From positions 83,989 to 147,988 of the IMG/VR virus record IMGVR_UViG_3300009314_000003: 64,000 bases of DNA; one strand, written 5' to 3'. The position numbers and the translations under genes were made by a program. The notes under the pieces are model-generated. The model saw only the letters and a list, made by a program, of their open reading frames with translations, was not told the origin of the DNA and did no database searches. The DNA comes from a virus. This document shows positions 39,733 to 46,392 of this stretch, piece by piece; the stretch's first letter is position 1, and the number at the start of each line of letters is the position of its first letter.

Positions 39733-39774
39733 GGTAGTATATGAGGGTCCGGATAACCCTGGGCCCTCTCTACC
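39733..39774. terminator. GC-rich hairpin downstream of the split Ig gene
   Basis: GAGGGTCC (39743-39750) pairs with GGGCCCTC (39761-39768), and the outer GGTAG (39733-37) pairs with CTACC (39770-74). It is a stable stem-loop in the gap after the 39038 gene. The following bases are only modestly T-rich, so an attenuator or processing site is as likely as a strong terminator. Confidence 0.5.
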
Positions 39775-39817
39775 TTGATTTAAATAACATAATAACAATG
39801 GAGGAGAGACACCAATT

Positions 39818-40174
39818 ATGAAACTTAGTGAACTAATTAATTCAGCAGACGCCCTTGGACGTCTCATGGAACAACCCATAAAAGCCAAGGGTTCCTTTAG
39901 ACTTGCCAAGGCAGTAAAACAGGTACAGCCGCTAGTTGCGTCGTATGAAGAGACACGATACAGGCTTATAAAGAAGTATGGAGAAAAGGGCGAAGAGGGT
40001 GAATACTCCGTAGAGCCCGGCTCTAAGAACTGGGACAAGTTTGTGACTGAGCTAGATAAGCTCTTGAATGAGGATGTAGAGGTCAAGCTCAACAAAGTTA
40101 CATTATCGAGTATAGTTCAGGCTGAATTAACCGCGGCTGACGCAATGCAATTAAGGTGGTTGGTAAAGGAATAA
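39818..40174 (+). CDS. DUF1617-like small phage protein
   Basis: 118 residues (MKLSELINSADALGRLMEQ; LAKAVKQVQPLVASYEETRYRLIKKYGE; LTAADAMQLRWLVKE). Length and layout resemble the DUF1617 family seen in phage tail regions; function unknown. GGAGGAGAG lies about 10 bases upstream. It sits exactly between the two pieces of a split Ig-like domain, in a ~470-bp segment that interrupts an otherwise continuous fold. Confidence 0.6.
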   Translation: MKLSELINSADALGRLMEQPIKAKGSFRLAKAVKQVQPLVASYEETRYRLIKKYGEKGEEGEYSVEPGSKNWDKFVTELDKLLNEDVEVKLNKVTLSSIVQAELTAADAMQLRWLVKE

Positions 40175-40177
40175 GTT

Positions 40178-40483
40178 ATGCCAATGGATACCACAGAGGT
40201 TAAGCTATATAATCAGATTGGAGGATCGCCCGACCCAAATACTGATACCTACCTGGGTAATGATGTTACCTTTGATCAGTCCGGCGGATGGGAAATAAAT
40301 GTGACCTCTCTTGGAGAGGGGCGATATACAATATATGCTGAGTCACAAGATATGGCAGGGAATAAAGCTTTATCCGATGCTTGTGCTATTAACAAAGTAC
40401 CTGATCCTATGAAAGTTTCCGGACTTGTGTCGTGGACAGTAGGTGAGTTTGACGGGGTTCAGATTGGAAGCTTTTTCTCTTAA
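40178..40483 (+). CDS. C-terminal part of an Ig-like fibre domain as a separate gene
   Basis: 101 residues. It starts PMDTTEVKLYNQ and continues GGWEINVTSLGEGRYTIYAES.DMAGN, the later strands of a bacterial Ig-like (Big-type) domain. Its first strands are at the C-terminus of the 39038 protein. On its own it cannot make a full sandwich. It begins three bases after the DUF1617-like stop, so it may be coupled to it. Confidence 0.6.
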   Translation: MPMDTTEVKLYNQIGGSPDPNTDTYLGNDVTFDQSGGWEINVTSLGEGRYTIYAESQDMAGNKALSDACAINKVPDPMKVSGLVSWTVGEFDGVQIGSFFS

Positions 40484-40521
40484 CAGCTAGAACAACATAA
40501 AAAGGAGAATATATATAACTG

Positions 40522-41175
40522 ATGGCTATTACATCTATAAACCTTGGAACCGCGGGGACACAATCGGGTGACACTATTCGCGCCGCTTTTGGTATATGTA
40601 ATTCTAACTTCTCAGATTTAGACACTGGGAAGATGTCAACATCTCACGCTGCTAACTCCATCACAGGTTTTGGCACAAGTGGAGCTGCTACAACTGTAGC
40701 AAGGTCTGACCACGCTCATAGTGGTTCAGATATATCATCTGGGACAATATCTGCAGACAGATTGAATGATGAGGCAAAGGGCTGGCATGGTTATGCTAAG
40801 ATTATGATTAAGCCTGCAGACTTCATTCCTAATGATGACGACGTTAATGCCAATGTCGCCATGGTAGATAACGGTGCAAAGATAAAAGTGACTAATGCCG
40901 CGCTTGAAGCTTATGCACAGTATACTATTCCAAAGGGCTACAAAGCAACAGAGATTATGTTGTACGGAAACACTGCTAACGCAGTAGATGTGGCAACCAG
41001 CGGCATAGACAGCTCAACCATAACACTTGTTTCGCCCGCCGAGTCAGTAGTAGGTACAGCTATCAATATTACAGATGTCACTGGTACTGATGCAGGATAT
41101 TTGATTGTTAAGTGGTCACCAACAGCAACAACCCACTATCTCTATGGTGGTTATATACAGTTGGTAGCCGTGTAG
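40522..41175 (+). CDS. Tail fibre/receptor-binding-like protein
   Basis: 217 residues. The N-terminus has the frequent fibre opening SGDTIRAAFGICNSNFSDLD, then an Ala/His-rich linker ARSDHAHSGSDISSGTISADRL as in collagen-like or neck-type fibre stalks. The C-terminal ~115 residues are beta and could be the trimeric tip. GGAGAATATATATA lies upstream, closely like the leader of the gene at 41312. Probably the distal tip of this fibre set. Confidence 0.7.
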   Translation: MAITSINLGTAGTQSGDTIRAAFGICNSNFSDLDTGKMSTSHAANSITGFGTSGAATTVARSDHAHSGSDISSGTISADRLNDEAKGWHGYAKIMIKPADFIPNDDDVNANVAMVDNGAKIKVTNAALEAYAQYTIPKGYKATEIMLYGNTANAVDVATSGIDSSTITLVSPAESVVGTAINITDVTGTDAGYLIVKWSPTATTHYLYGGYIQLVAV

Positions 41176-41311
41176 TTATTACATAACAATTCCTACCCAT
41201 TACCCTTTCTCTCCTCACTTATAACCTACTCCAAACCTAGCTGATTAGCTAAGCCTACTTCTTATATGACATAACTAAAATAAGACAGGAAAAGGAGAAT
41301 ACTATATACAT

Positions 41312-41611
41312 ATGACTATACTAGATGATAAGGGTTTACCGGCCCAACAAGGAAATATCTGTGATATTAATAATAAGAAATCATTAATTGTTATCTCTGA
41401 AGTATCATTAGAGAAAGGGAAAAAAGCTTTGGCCCTGGATGTTATGGAAAAGGAACTTACTCCTATAGACATACTGCAAATTATAAAGATCGTTGCAGAT
41501 CAAGTAGGCCCGGCGGCTATGAAACAGATGCAGGAACAGGGTTCAGCTATACAAACTGTACCTGCAAGTACCCTGGAGGATGTTAAGAGGCGGGTCAAAT
41601 TAGATAGATGA
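41312..41611 (+). CDS. Small conserved-looking phage protein of unknown function
   Basis: 99 residues, N-terminal strands followed by helices (TPIDILQIIKIVADQVGPAAM). Leader AAAAGGAGAATAC upstream. Its stop shares four bases with the next start (ATGA), suggesting the two are made together. No family recognised. Confidence 0.6.
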   Translation: MTILDDKGLPAQQGNICDINNKKSLIVISEVSLEKGKKALALDVMEKELTPIDILQIIKIVADQVGPAAMKQMQEQGSAIQTVPASTLEDVKRRVKLDR

Positions 41612-42213
41612 CAGAGAAGCTCCTCAAATCTATCCACATTTTTTTCACCGTGGCCCTGGTATTTGTGGTACTTTACTACTATTCCCGCGGGCCTGTCAAG
41701 GAGATACTTATTGAGAGGGAAGTAGAAACAATAATTGATACCGTTACCATCACAGAGATTGAAGAGCGTTGGCAGGAAATTGTAACCATGGTTCACGACA
41801 CGGTAATTACTACCCAACCGGATACTATTCTAGTAACCCAGGAAGTCCCGCTTTGGTCCATTAAACAATTAATATATCGCCTTTACTATTCCCCACCTAA
41901 GTTAGAGTATTCCATTATTCAGAGGTATGATAGTACTCAACAACTAATTCACTACCAGTATTCAGATGTCCCATGGGGCTTCGCTTTGTCCCCCCAAGAA
42001 ACAGGCCCACCACAACTAACAAGCTTTAATCTCCCAGAACCACCGGCCCTGGCCTATGGCCCCCGTTGGGGCCTGGGAATATCTCTGACTCAGGAAGGTA
42101 TTTCACCGGCAGGCTTTGCCGAGTACTATCTCCGCTGGAAGAGATGGACCCTTACAGGCCGTAGTAATATTACTCTTCAAGGTGTAACAGCAGATATCTA
42201 CCTAAGTTGGTAG
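41608..42213 (+). CDS. Membrane-anchored protein at the end of the late block, spanin-like candidate
   Basis: 201 residues. A single N-terminal membrane segment (IHIFFTVALVFVVLYYY) is followed by an acidic helical stretch (EILIEREVETIIDTVTITEIEERW), a Pro-rich linker and a C-terminal beta part ending ITLQGVTADIYLSW. A type II anchor plus periplasmic helix at the end of a late operon fits an inner-membrane spanin or envelope-interaction protein. The beta C-terminus is unusual for a spanin. Function unproven. Confidence 0.5.
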   Translation: MTEKLLKSIHIFFTVALVFVVLYYYSRGPVKEILIEREVETIIDTVTITEIEERWQEIVTMVHDTVITTQPDTILVTQEVPLWSIKQLIYRLYYSPPKLEYSIIQRYDSTQQLIHYQYSDVPWGFALSPQETGPPQLTSFNLPEPPALAYGPRWGLGISLTQEGISPAGFAEYYLRWKRWTLTGRSNITLQGVTADIYLSW

Positions 42214-42215
42214 GT

Positions 42216-42311
42216 ATGCACATAGCAAACAAACTCTCTCTCTCTGCCGTTATTACTGTTCTTATGTCTCTTCTCATTAACTTGCACGCAAGACGTAGGA
42301 ATACCCGATGA
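42216..42311 (+). CDS. Possible 31-residue hydrophobic peptide
   Basis: ATG at 42216, two bases past the previous stop, encodes a short hydrophobic peptide with a basic tail. A second frame across the same bases reads a Leu-rich stretch ending LFSLTC followed by TQDVGIPDD, like a lipoprotein signal, but has no standard start codon. Either could be the partner of the upstream membrane protein. No Shine-Dalgarno. Confidence 0.25.
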   Translation: MHIANKLSLSAVITVLMSLLINLHARRRNTR

Positions 42312-42441
42312 TCCGTCTTGCAGTCAAACAGTTTGACACTCCGCATACACTCTATAGACTGGAACACATAATCGAGTCAAATAAAGATTTTGAGTGTTGG
42401 GGCATATAAAACAACAGTACCATCCTAATTCAAAGTAGTTT

Positions 42442-43005
42442 ATGAACAAGCTATGGTCTAGTCCGCGTACAAACAAGACTAATAGTACTACTATTAAATA
42501 TGCCGGGGGAAAGAAGAGTAGGGATAAGTTCAGGAAGGCCAGGAAACGTAGAAAGCCGAAAGGATCAAAGTTACAAACTAAGCTTGCACATCTAGCTAAA
42601 GCTATATTAAAAGGACACCCTAAATACCACCAGGAAGCTACTTGGCCCTGGTTATTGTCACCTAAACAAGCACCGATGTTTGTTGATATATATTTCCCAT
42701 CACTTAAACTCTGCATCGAGCTGAATGGCCCACAGCATTATAATTGGCCTAACAGATTTCACCGAACTAAGAAAGCCTTTGAGGAACAACTAAAGAGGGA
42801 TAAACTTAAGAAAAAGCTCTTGAAGGAGCATGGCTACACAGTAATAGTCTGGCCCCATACAACATTTCTGTCGAAGAGAGCTGTCTATCTACAGTTGAAG
42901 GAGTTGGGGTATGAAGTGGAGATACCGCCGCGAGCTAAGCCTGGGACCAGGAAGAAGAAGAAGAGAAAGGGATCAAGGAAGCACAAGCTTCTCCGTATGT
43001 CCTAA
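42442..43005 (+). CDS. Vsr/DUF559-like free-standing endonuclease
   Basis: 187 residues, very basic at both ends (SRDKFRKARKRRKPKG... RKKKKRKGSRKHK). The core reads FVDIYFPSLKLCIELNGPQH, QLKRDKLKKKLLKEHGYTV, then VIVWPHTTF, the pattern of Vsr-fold/DUF559 nucleases with Asp, Glu and Gln-His in the active site. Related proteins act as homing endonucleases in phages. No intron is evident around it. It is the last gene of the + strand block. Nicking or cutting of competing genomes is plausible but unproven. Confidence 0.7.
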   Translation: MNKLWSSPRTNKTNSTTIKYAGGKKSRDKFRKARKRRKPKGSKLQTKLAHLAKAILKGHPKYHQEATWPWLLSPKQAPMFVDIYFPSLKLCIELNGPQHYNWPNRFHRTKKAFEEQLKRDKLKKKLLKEHGYTVIVWPHTTFLSKRAVYLQLKELGYEVEIPPRAKPGTRKKKKRKGSRKHKLLRMS

Positions 43006-43023
43006 CCTCCCCAGGAAGTTCTT

Positions 43024-43230
43024 TTAACTGCTGACCGGCTTCTTTCTGTAACCCACCAAAGGTATACCGAGTTCAATCTCTTCCTGGAGTACCGTGAACT
43101 ACCCACCCGCGCAACAGGCAACACCGCAGGGACTGGAGATGGTAGTCAATGGCCTCTGGATAGTTCCCCTGCTTAAAATGGAGGTAGGCTAAGTTCTGGA
43201 GGGCTGGGACATCTGATTGATATTCAGAAG
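43024..43230 (-). pseudogene. TPR-like coding relic next to the tRNA
   Basis: On the - strand, 43127-43195 reads NLAYLHFKQGNYPEAIDY.., a good tetratricopeptide repeat. The frame runs on into the tRNA sequence upstream, has no start codon and soon stops. A second frame nearer 43030-43080 reads VLQEEIELGIPLVGYRKKP. It looks like a decayed fragment of a cellular-type gene, perhaps brought in together with the tRNA. Only one repeat is recognisable. Confidence 0.35.
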
Positions 43231-43308
43231 TGGTAGCGGGAACCGGATTCGAACCTGCGGCCCCCTGCTCCCAAAGCAGGTGCGCTGCCCGGGCTGCGCC
43301 ACTATCCG
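43231..43308 (-). tRNA. tRNA-Pro (UGG), with poorly paired acceptor stem
   Basis: Visible parts: D-stem GCGC/GCGC, anticodon stem CCTGC/GCAGG with loop TTTGGGA (anticodon TGG, Pro), variable loop, T-loop TTCGAAT and an encoded 3' CCA. The T-stem has an A:G mismatch, and the 5' CGGATAG does not pair well with 3' TCCCGCT. The anticodon arm and T-loop are convincing. The acceptor stem suggests decay or a recombined 5' end, so activity is uncertain. Confidence 0.7.
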
Positions 43309-43318
43309 ATATTGCTAT

Positions 43319-43371
43319 GTAGGTAAGCTGGGTATGAAGCTTTTTACACTACATACCCAGCACAACTCTAC
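43319..43371. repeat. Hairpin repeat, copy 1
   Basis: GTAGGT(n)CTGGGTATG...CATACCCAG: a 9-bp perfect stem around the loop AAGCTTTTTACACTA, then CACAACTCTAC. Almost the same unit occurs at 44022-44074. It lies between the 3' end of the 43410 gene and the tRNA. Likely a shared regulatory, processing or terminator hairpin. Confidence 0.85.
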
Positions 43372-43409
43372 CTGCCCGGCAGACTAGAGCGGTTAAAAGC
43401 TCTGCCGAT

Positions 43410-43610
43410 TTACTTCTTCTTTGGTTCTTCTGGATTAAGAGCTAGGTACTTGCTTATAAAAGCAACCATGTTAGCCAGCCAAATATCATCCTTAGTTGAA
43501 GGAGTTATTTTGACTACTATACTGGCAACTGCAACGATATAGATATATATCTCTGCAATATTTGCCCAATTAACCTTAAACCAGGAAAGCAAATCAAATA
43601 TGAAACTCAT
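43410..43610 (-). CDS. Small holin-like membrane protein
   Basis: 66 residues with one clear membrane segment (IAEIYIYIVAVASIVVKI) followed by TPSTKDDIWLANMVAFISKYLALNP and a Lys-rich end. This layout resembles small phage holins or related inner-membrane proteins. The gene lies apart from the late block, on the other strand, so the holin role is tentative. Confidence 0.5.
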   Translation of the reverse strand: MSFIFDLLSWFKVNWANIAEIYIYIVAVASIVVKITPSTKDDIWLANMVAFISKYLALNPEEPKKK

Positions 43611-43699
43611 GAGATTAGTCCTCCTATATTAGTTTCGTGGAAACCCTTTAATGTTGGGGCCGTCTTTTCCCTCATTCTTTATCAGGGGCATCTGTTTAG

Positions 43700-44005
43700 T
43701 TATGTCATGTTAGTTTTCATTCCTATGTTGTTCTCGGCCTCTAGTAACCGGCGGGCCTTCTTGGTAGTTCTGCTTTTCCTTTTCTCCTTTTTATCATTCC
43801 CTGGTACATAGATAACTTCACAGTCTGCACATACCTCCTCATTGGGAATAGGCGTATACAATTCATTGTGTGAAGAGGAATAAGCTCCGGGATTCTCTAT
43901 AGCGGTCTCAACCATATCAATAAACCTATCAAACAAAGAATTAATATAGTTAGCGTACCTTGTGTACTCCCTTAAAACCTTTGTTATTATAGTAGGTTCA
44001 AGCAT
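43700..44005 (-). CDS. Unknown 101-residue protein
   Basis: An N-terminal helical half (VLREYTRYANYINSLFDRFIDMVETA), a CADC pair that might bind metal, and a very basic C-terminus (KKEKRKSRTTKKARRL). GGAGGTAAGATT precedes the ATG. A hairpin repeat unit sits about 20-70 bases upstream. Basic tail suggests nucleic acid contact. Not recognised. Confidence 0.55.
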   Translation of the reverse strand: MLEPTIITKVLREYTRYANYINSLFDRFIDMVETAIENPGAYSSSHNELYTPIPNEEVCADCEVIYVPGNDKKEKRKSRTTKKARRLLEAENNIGMKTNMT

Positions 44006-44021
44006 AATCTTACCTCCTTAC

Positions 44022-44074
44022 GTAGGTGGGCCGGGTATGAAGCTTTTTACACTACATACCCAGCACAATTCTAC
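44022..44074. repeat. Hairpin repeat, copy 2
   Basis: Near-identical to 43319-43371 (core GGGTATGAAGC..ACATACCCAGCACAA). It lies in the gap between hsp20 and the 43700 gene, upstream of the latter's ribosome site. One stem pair is altered relative to copy 1. Confidence 0.85.
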
Positions 44075-44101
44075 TTACTTAGCCATGACACACAATCAGG
44101 A

Positions 44102-44545
44102 CTAGCTTATCTTAACCTTAATACCCTCAGGCTCGGTCTCTTCCTGTTTAGGCAAGGTAATGGTAAGAACACCATTACAATAAGAGGCCGAAACCTTCTC
44201 ACCGTTTACAGTCGTTGGTAGAGTTACCCTGCGCATGAAGGTACCGGTACTGCGCTCCTGGCGGAAGTGTTCTACCTCTTCCTCGGTGCGCTCACCGGCG
44301 ATGGTTAGGGTACCATCATCTATAGAGATGTCAATATCTTTCTTCTTCATCCCTGGTAGCTCTACAGCTATCTGGTAAGCGTCACCCTGTTCCGTTATGT
44401 CCAGGGCAGGACGCCACGAGTTTCCAAACTTTCTGCGAAGGAAGAAGTCGTCACTCATGACCTCTTCCATCATCCTTTCAAATGTATTCGTCACACGAAA
44501 GGGGAAGATTGAAAATGGACTGTGTTGTTTAACTAGCTGTATCAT
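44102..44545 (-). CDS. hsp20: Hsp20/alpha-crystallin small heat-shock protein
   Basis: 147 residues. The alpha-crystallin domain spans ~48-140: PALDITEQGDAYQIAVELPG, KKKDIDISIDDGTLTIAGER, FMRRVTLPTTVNGEKVSASY, NGVLTITLPK, ending in IKVKIS, an I-x-V form of the usual C-terminal I-x-I/V motif. Such chaperones hold unfolding proteins in oligomers; in phages they may assist capsid or tail assembly. AAGGAGAAAGAACAGAA precedes the ATG. Two similar 20-bp direct repeats lie ~100-150 bases upstream and may be regulatory. Confidence 0.93.
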   Translation of the reverse strand: MIQLVKQHSPFSIFPFRVTNTFERMMEEVMSDDFFLRRKFGNSWRPALDITEQGDAYQIAVELPGMKKKDIDISIDDGTLTIAGERTEEEVEHFRQERSTGTFMRRVTLPTTVNGEKVSASYCNGVLTITLPKQEETEPEGIKVKIS

Positions 44546-44641
44546 TTCTGTTCTTTCTCCTTTTATTGTTGGGTTAGTAAGATGTAATCTATATGTTAGC
44601 TGCTTTATAGTAGAGCAACTTCTGTGCCACTGAATCTAATT

Positions 44642-44692
44642 ATGTCACTTTATCAGGCCGGAGGGCCCAACTATATCACCTTGTCGGGCCGG
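44642..44692. promoter_or_regulatory. Paired 20-bp direct repeats upstream of hsp20
   Basis: ATGTCACTTTATCAGGCCGG (44642-44661) and ATATCACCTTGTCGGGCCGG (44673-44692) agree at 16 of 20 positions and are offset by 31 bp, about three helical turns. They lie between the hsp20 start and the frameshifted small gene. The geometry suits same-face protein binding, such as an operator; not confirmed. Confidence 0.5.
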
Positions 44693-44722
44693 TTGTGTCA
44701 GTGTGGCGAGCCTTTCACCCCA

Positions 44723-44888
44723 CTACTCTACCCATTGACGGGTTTCCTTCAAGATGCTCATCCGCCGAACGCCCTTACCCCCGTCTTGCCGTAACCACAG
44801 CTCAACGCGAGCTTCGTCAAGGGAATCAAATTTCAAGGGTTCACTATCCTGATTAGTCAGATAGATAAAGCCTTACCCTCCCTGCCAT
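44723..44888 (-). pseudogene. Frameshifted ~53-codon gene
   Basis: An ATG sharing one base with the previous stop (TAATG) begins MAGRVRLYLSD and stops. The +1 frame from 44872 to 44723 reads GFIYLTNQDSEPLKF..., DEARVELWLRQDGGKG and RRMSILKETRQWVE, which looks coding but lacks a start. The two overlap over ~18 bases. A single-base indel, or a programmed +1 shift, would join them. No family recognised. Confidence 0.5.
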
Positions 44889-45367
44889 TACTTATACTCC
44901 TTCGATAGTTCCGCCGCCAGGTACAGGTAGTCCTCCAGGCGACAGATGATTACTTCGCCCTTCCGGGCTCTCTTCTTAATAGCCAGGACAGGAAGCTTAT
45001 CCTCTTCCCTTGCCTTCTTCATCACATCCTTCTGAAAGAATCGCCAGATACTCCATCGCCTCTGGTGTGGAGTCATAGTAATAGGTTCGAAGGTAGTGGC
45101 GTCACAGTTATGATAATAAGTATGGAAAATTACATAGACTTCCTTTCGGCTGATTGTCCAGCTCAATGGGATATTGCTCTTCCGGACCAGATTATAGATT
45201 GGCCGGAAGGGACTATCATCCCGGCTGAAATATTTTGCCTCTATGTAATAATCCTTGTGAAGGGTATCGCTCTGGGTATGACGAGAATTGCTACCGGAGA
45301 GAGGCGTACGATAGGTACCCAGCCTTCTGCCTAATTCCCGCTCAAATGCTTTCCATGCCTTACTCAT
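44888..45367 (-). CDS. Hjc-like PD-(D/E)XK resolvase or nuclease
   Basis: 159 residues. N-terminal AWKAFERELGRRLG supplies the early Glu; RTPLSGSNSRHTQSDTLHKD contains the Asp; YYIEAKYFSR carries the E-x-K. This is the order of archaeal Hjc-type resolvases and related phage endonucleases. It likely resolves branched DNA during replication or packaging. It starts one base upstream of the stop of the HTH protein gene. No other resolvase was noticed. Confidence 0.7.
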   Translation of the reverse strand: MSKAWKAFERELGRRLGTYRTPLSGSNSRHTQSDTLHKDYYIEAKYFSRDDSPFRPIYNLVRKSNIPLSWTISRKEVYVIFHTYYHNCDATTFEPITMTPHQRRWSIWRFFQKDVMKKAREEDKLPVLAIKKRARKGEVIICRLEDYLYLAAELSKEYK

Positions 45368-45682
45368 TTAATAGTACTCCTCATCATCATCTTCATATCT
45401 GCTATATGTTACAGACTCCTCAAAATAGCCATCCAGATTAGGGTCTGTTATTCCTTTACCGCCTGGCCCAATTTGCCCTCCCAGCTTATGCCATTGCCTA
45501 TGTATATCAGTCTTAATTTTAGCCAGCCAGTATTCTACATCCCGAGATTCCATTCCTAACATCTCAGCTACTTTATAGATTGGATGGTTATAATAGTAAT
45601 GCGCGAAAAAGGCAATGACACATATTGTTTTGTGCTGCTCTAGTACATCAGCGATCACCTCCCAGATATCAAGGCTCTTCAT
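45368..45682 (-). CDS. Sigma-region-4-like HTH protein
   Basis: 104 residues from MKSLDIWEVIADVLEQ; the AGGAAGGAAG before 45682 supports this start over an in-frame ATG at 45727. A helix-turn-helix like sigma region 4 is visible (NHPIYKVAEMLGMESRDVEYWLAKIKTDI). The acidic C-terminus ends YEDDDEEYY. It could be a phage transcription regulator; there is no sigma region 2. Confidence 0.5.
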   Translation of the reverse strand: MKSLDIWEVIADVLEQHKTICVIAFFAHYYYNHPIYKVAEMLGMESRDVEYWLAKIKTDIHRQWHKLGGQIGPGGKGITDPNLDGYFEESVTYSRYEDDDEEYY

Positions 45683-45693
45683 ATACTTCCTTC

Positions 45694-46392
45694 CTATTTT
45701 GGTAGTGTTATAGCACATTTGGTACATTCATTACAAAGGGAGGAGGGTGTACCATAGTAAGCACCACGATTAATTAACTCCGCAATAACTTCATAACCAC
45801 ACTCAGGGTTATAAATAAAACTATCCACGTAGTTTAATAATGGATAAAATACATCAAGCTGAGTTGGTTTTGTATTGGTAGTTAGATGGTATGCTCGGGC
45901 ATGGTAGTTCGTATATTGCATCATAATACTTCTTTCCTTAGCATCCGGCAGCTCCGTAGTATAGCGGAGCCATGTTAAATTCAGATAACTAAGTTCCTCC
46001 CCCGTTCGTTTAAAGCGGACCAAGTCAACATGGGCGTCCATATTATTCGGGCCAAGGAATTCTTTTCTCCGAGGATGAATGAAATCATCCTCTCTTATAC
46101 CTTTGGAACTCCGCCAGATATCAGCACACCAAAAAGCGCTGTTAATCAGGTTGATAGTTGTAGAGTGAGTATCTTGAAATCCAATCCTTATCCGACGCTT
46201 TCGAGTCCGATTAGCAAAAGTTTGCATACAGAGAGGCACACCTATCCTACCAGCCATGATTCCTAGCACAAGATCGTGGACCATCTTCCTCACCTGACGA
46301 CAGTCAGCGTCTTCTTTTACCACCGGCAGCACAACTCTACGTAGCGGACATGTATTGGTATACCAGTATACCTGATCAAAGGTGATCGGCAT
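45694..46392 (-). CDS. Possible Cas4/RecB-like protein with four-Cys iron-sulphur signature
   Basis: 232 residues. One Cys near the start (YWYTNTCPLRRVVLP) and three at the C-terminus (SSLCNECTKCAI) follow the Cas4/AddB-type [4Fe-4S] arrangement. Between them, NNMDAHVDLVRFKRTGEEL resembles the GxxD strand of the nuclease fold. The expected E-x-K is not obvious (YLNLTWLRY), so catalysis may be lost. The ATG overlaps the previous stop (TAATG). No CRISPR array is present. Low to moderate confidence. Confidence 0.4.
   Translation of the reverse strand: MPITFDQVYWYTNTCPLRRVVLPVVKEDADCRQVRKMVHDLVLGIMAGRIGVPLCMQTFANRTRKRRIRIGFQDTHSTTINLINSAFWCADIWRSSKGIREDDFIHPRRKEFLGPNNMDAHVDLVRFKRTGEELSYLNLTWLRYTTELPDAKERSIMMQYTNYHARAYHLTTNTKPTQLDVFYPLLNYVDSFIYNPECGYEVIAELINRGAYYGTPSSLCNECTKCAITLPK

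Noticed and set aside
39704-40180. Group I intron splitting the Ig-like gene
   Set aside because: Joining would be in frame, but outside the DUF1617-like gene only ~115 bases remain, too few for a group I core, and the other split site has just a 129-bp gap.
42170-42716. Two - strand frames opposite the endonuclease gene
   Set aside because: They overlap each other and a convincing + strand gene, with no ribosome sites or recognisable motifs.
43201-44100. CRISPR-like array suggested by the repeated palindromic units
   Set aside because: Only two units occur, 700 bp apart with genes between them. No regular spacers, and no Cas genes.
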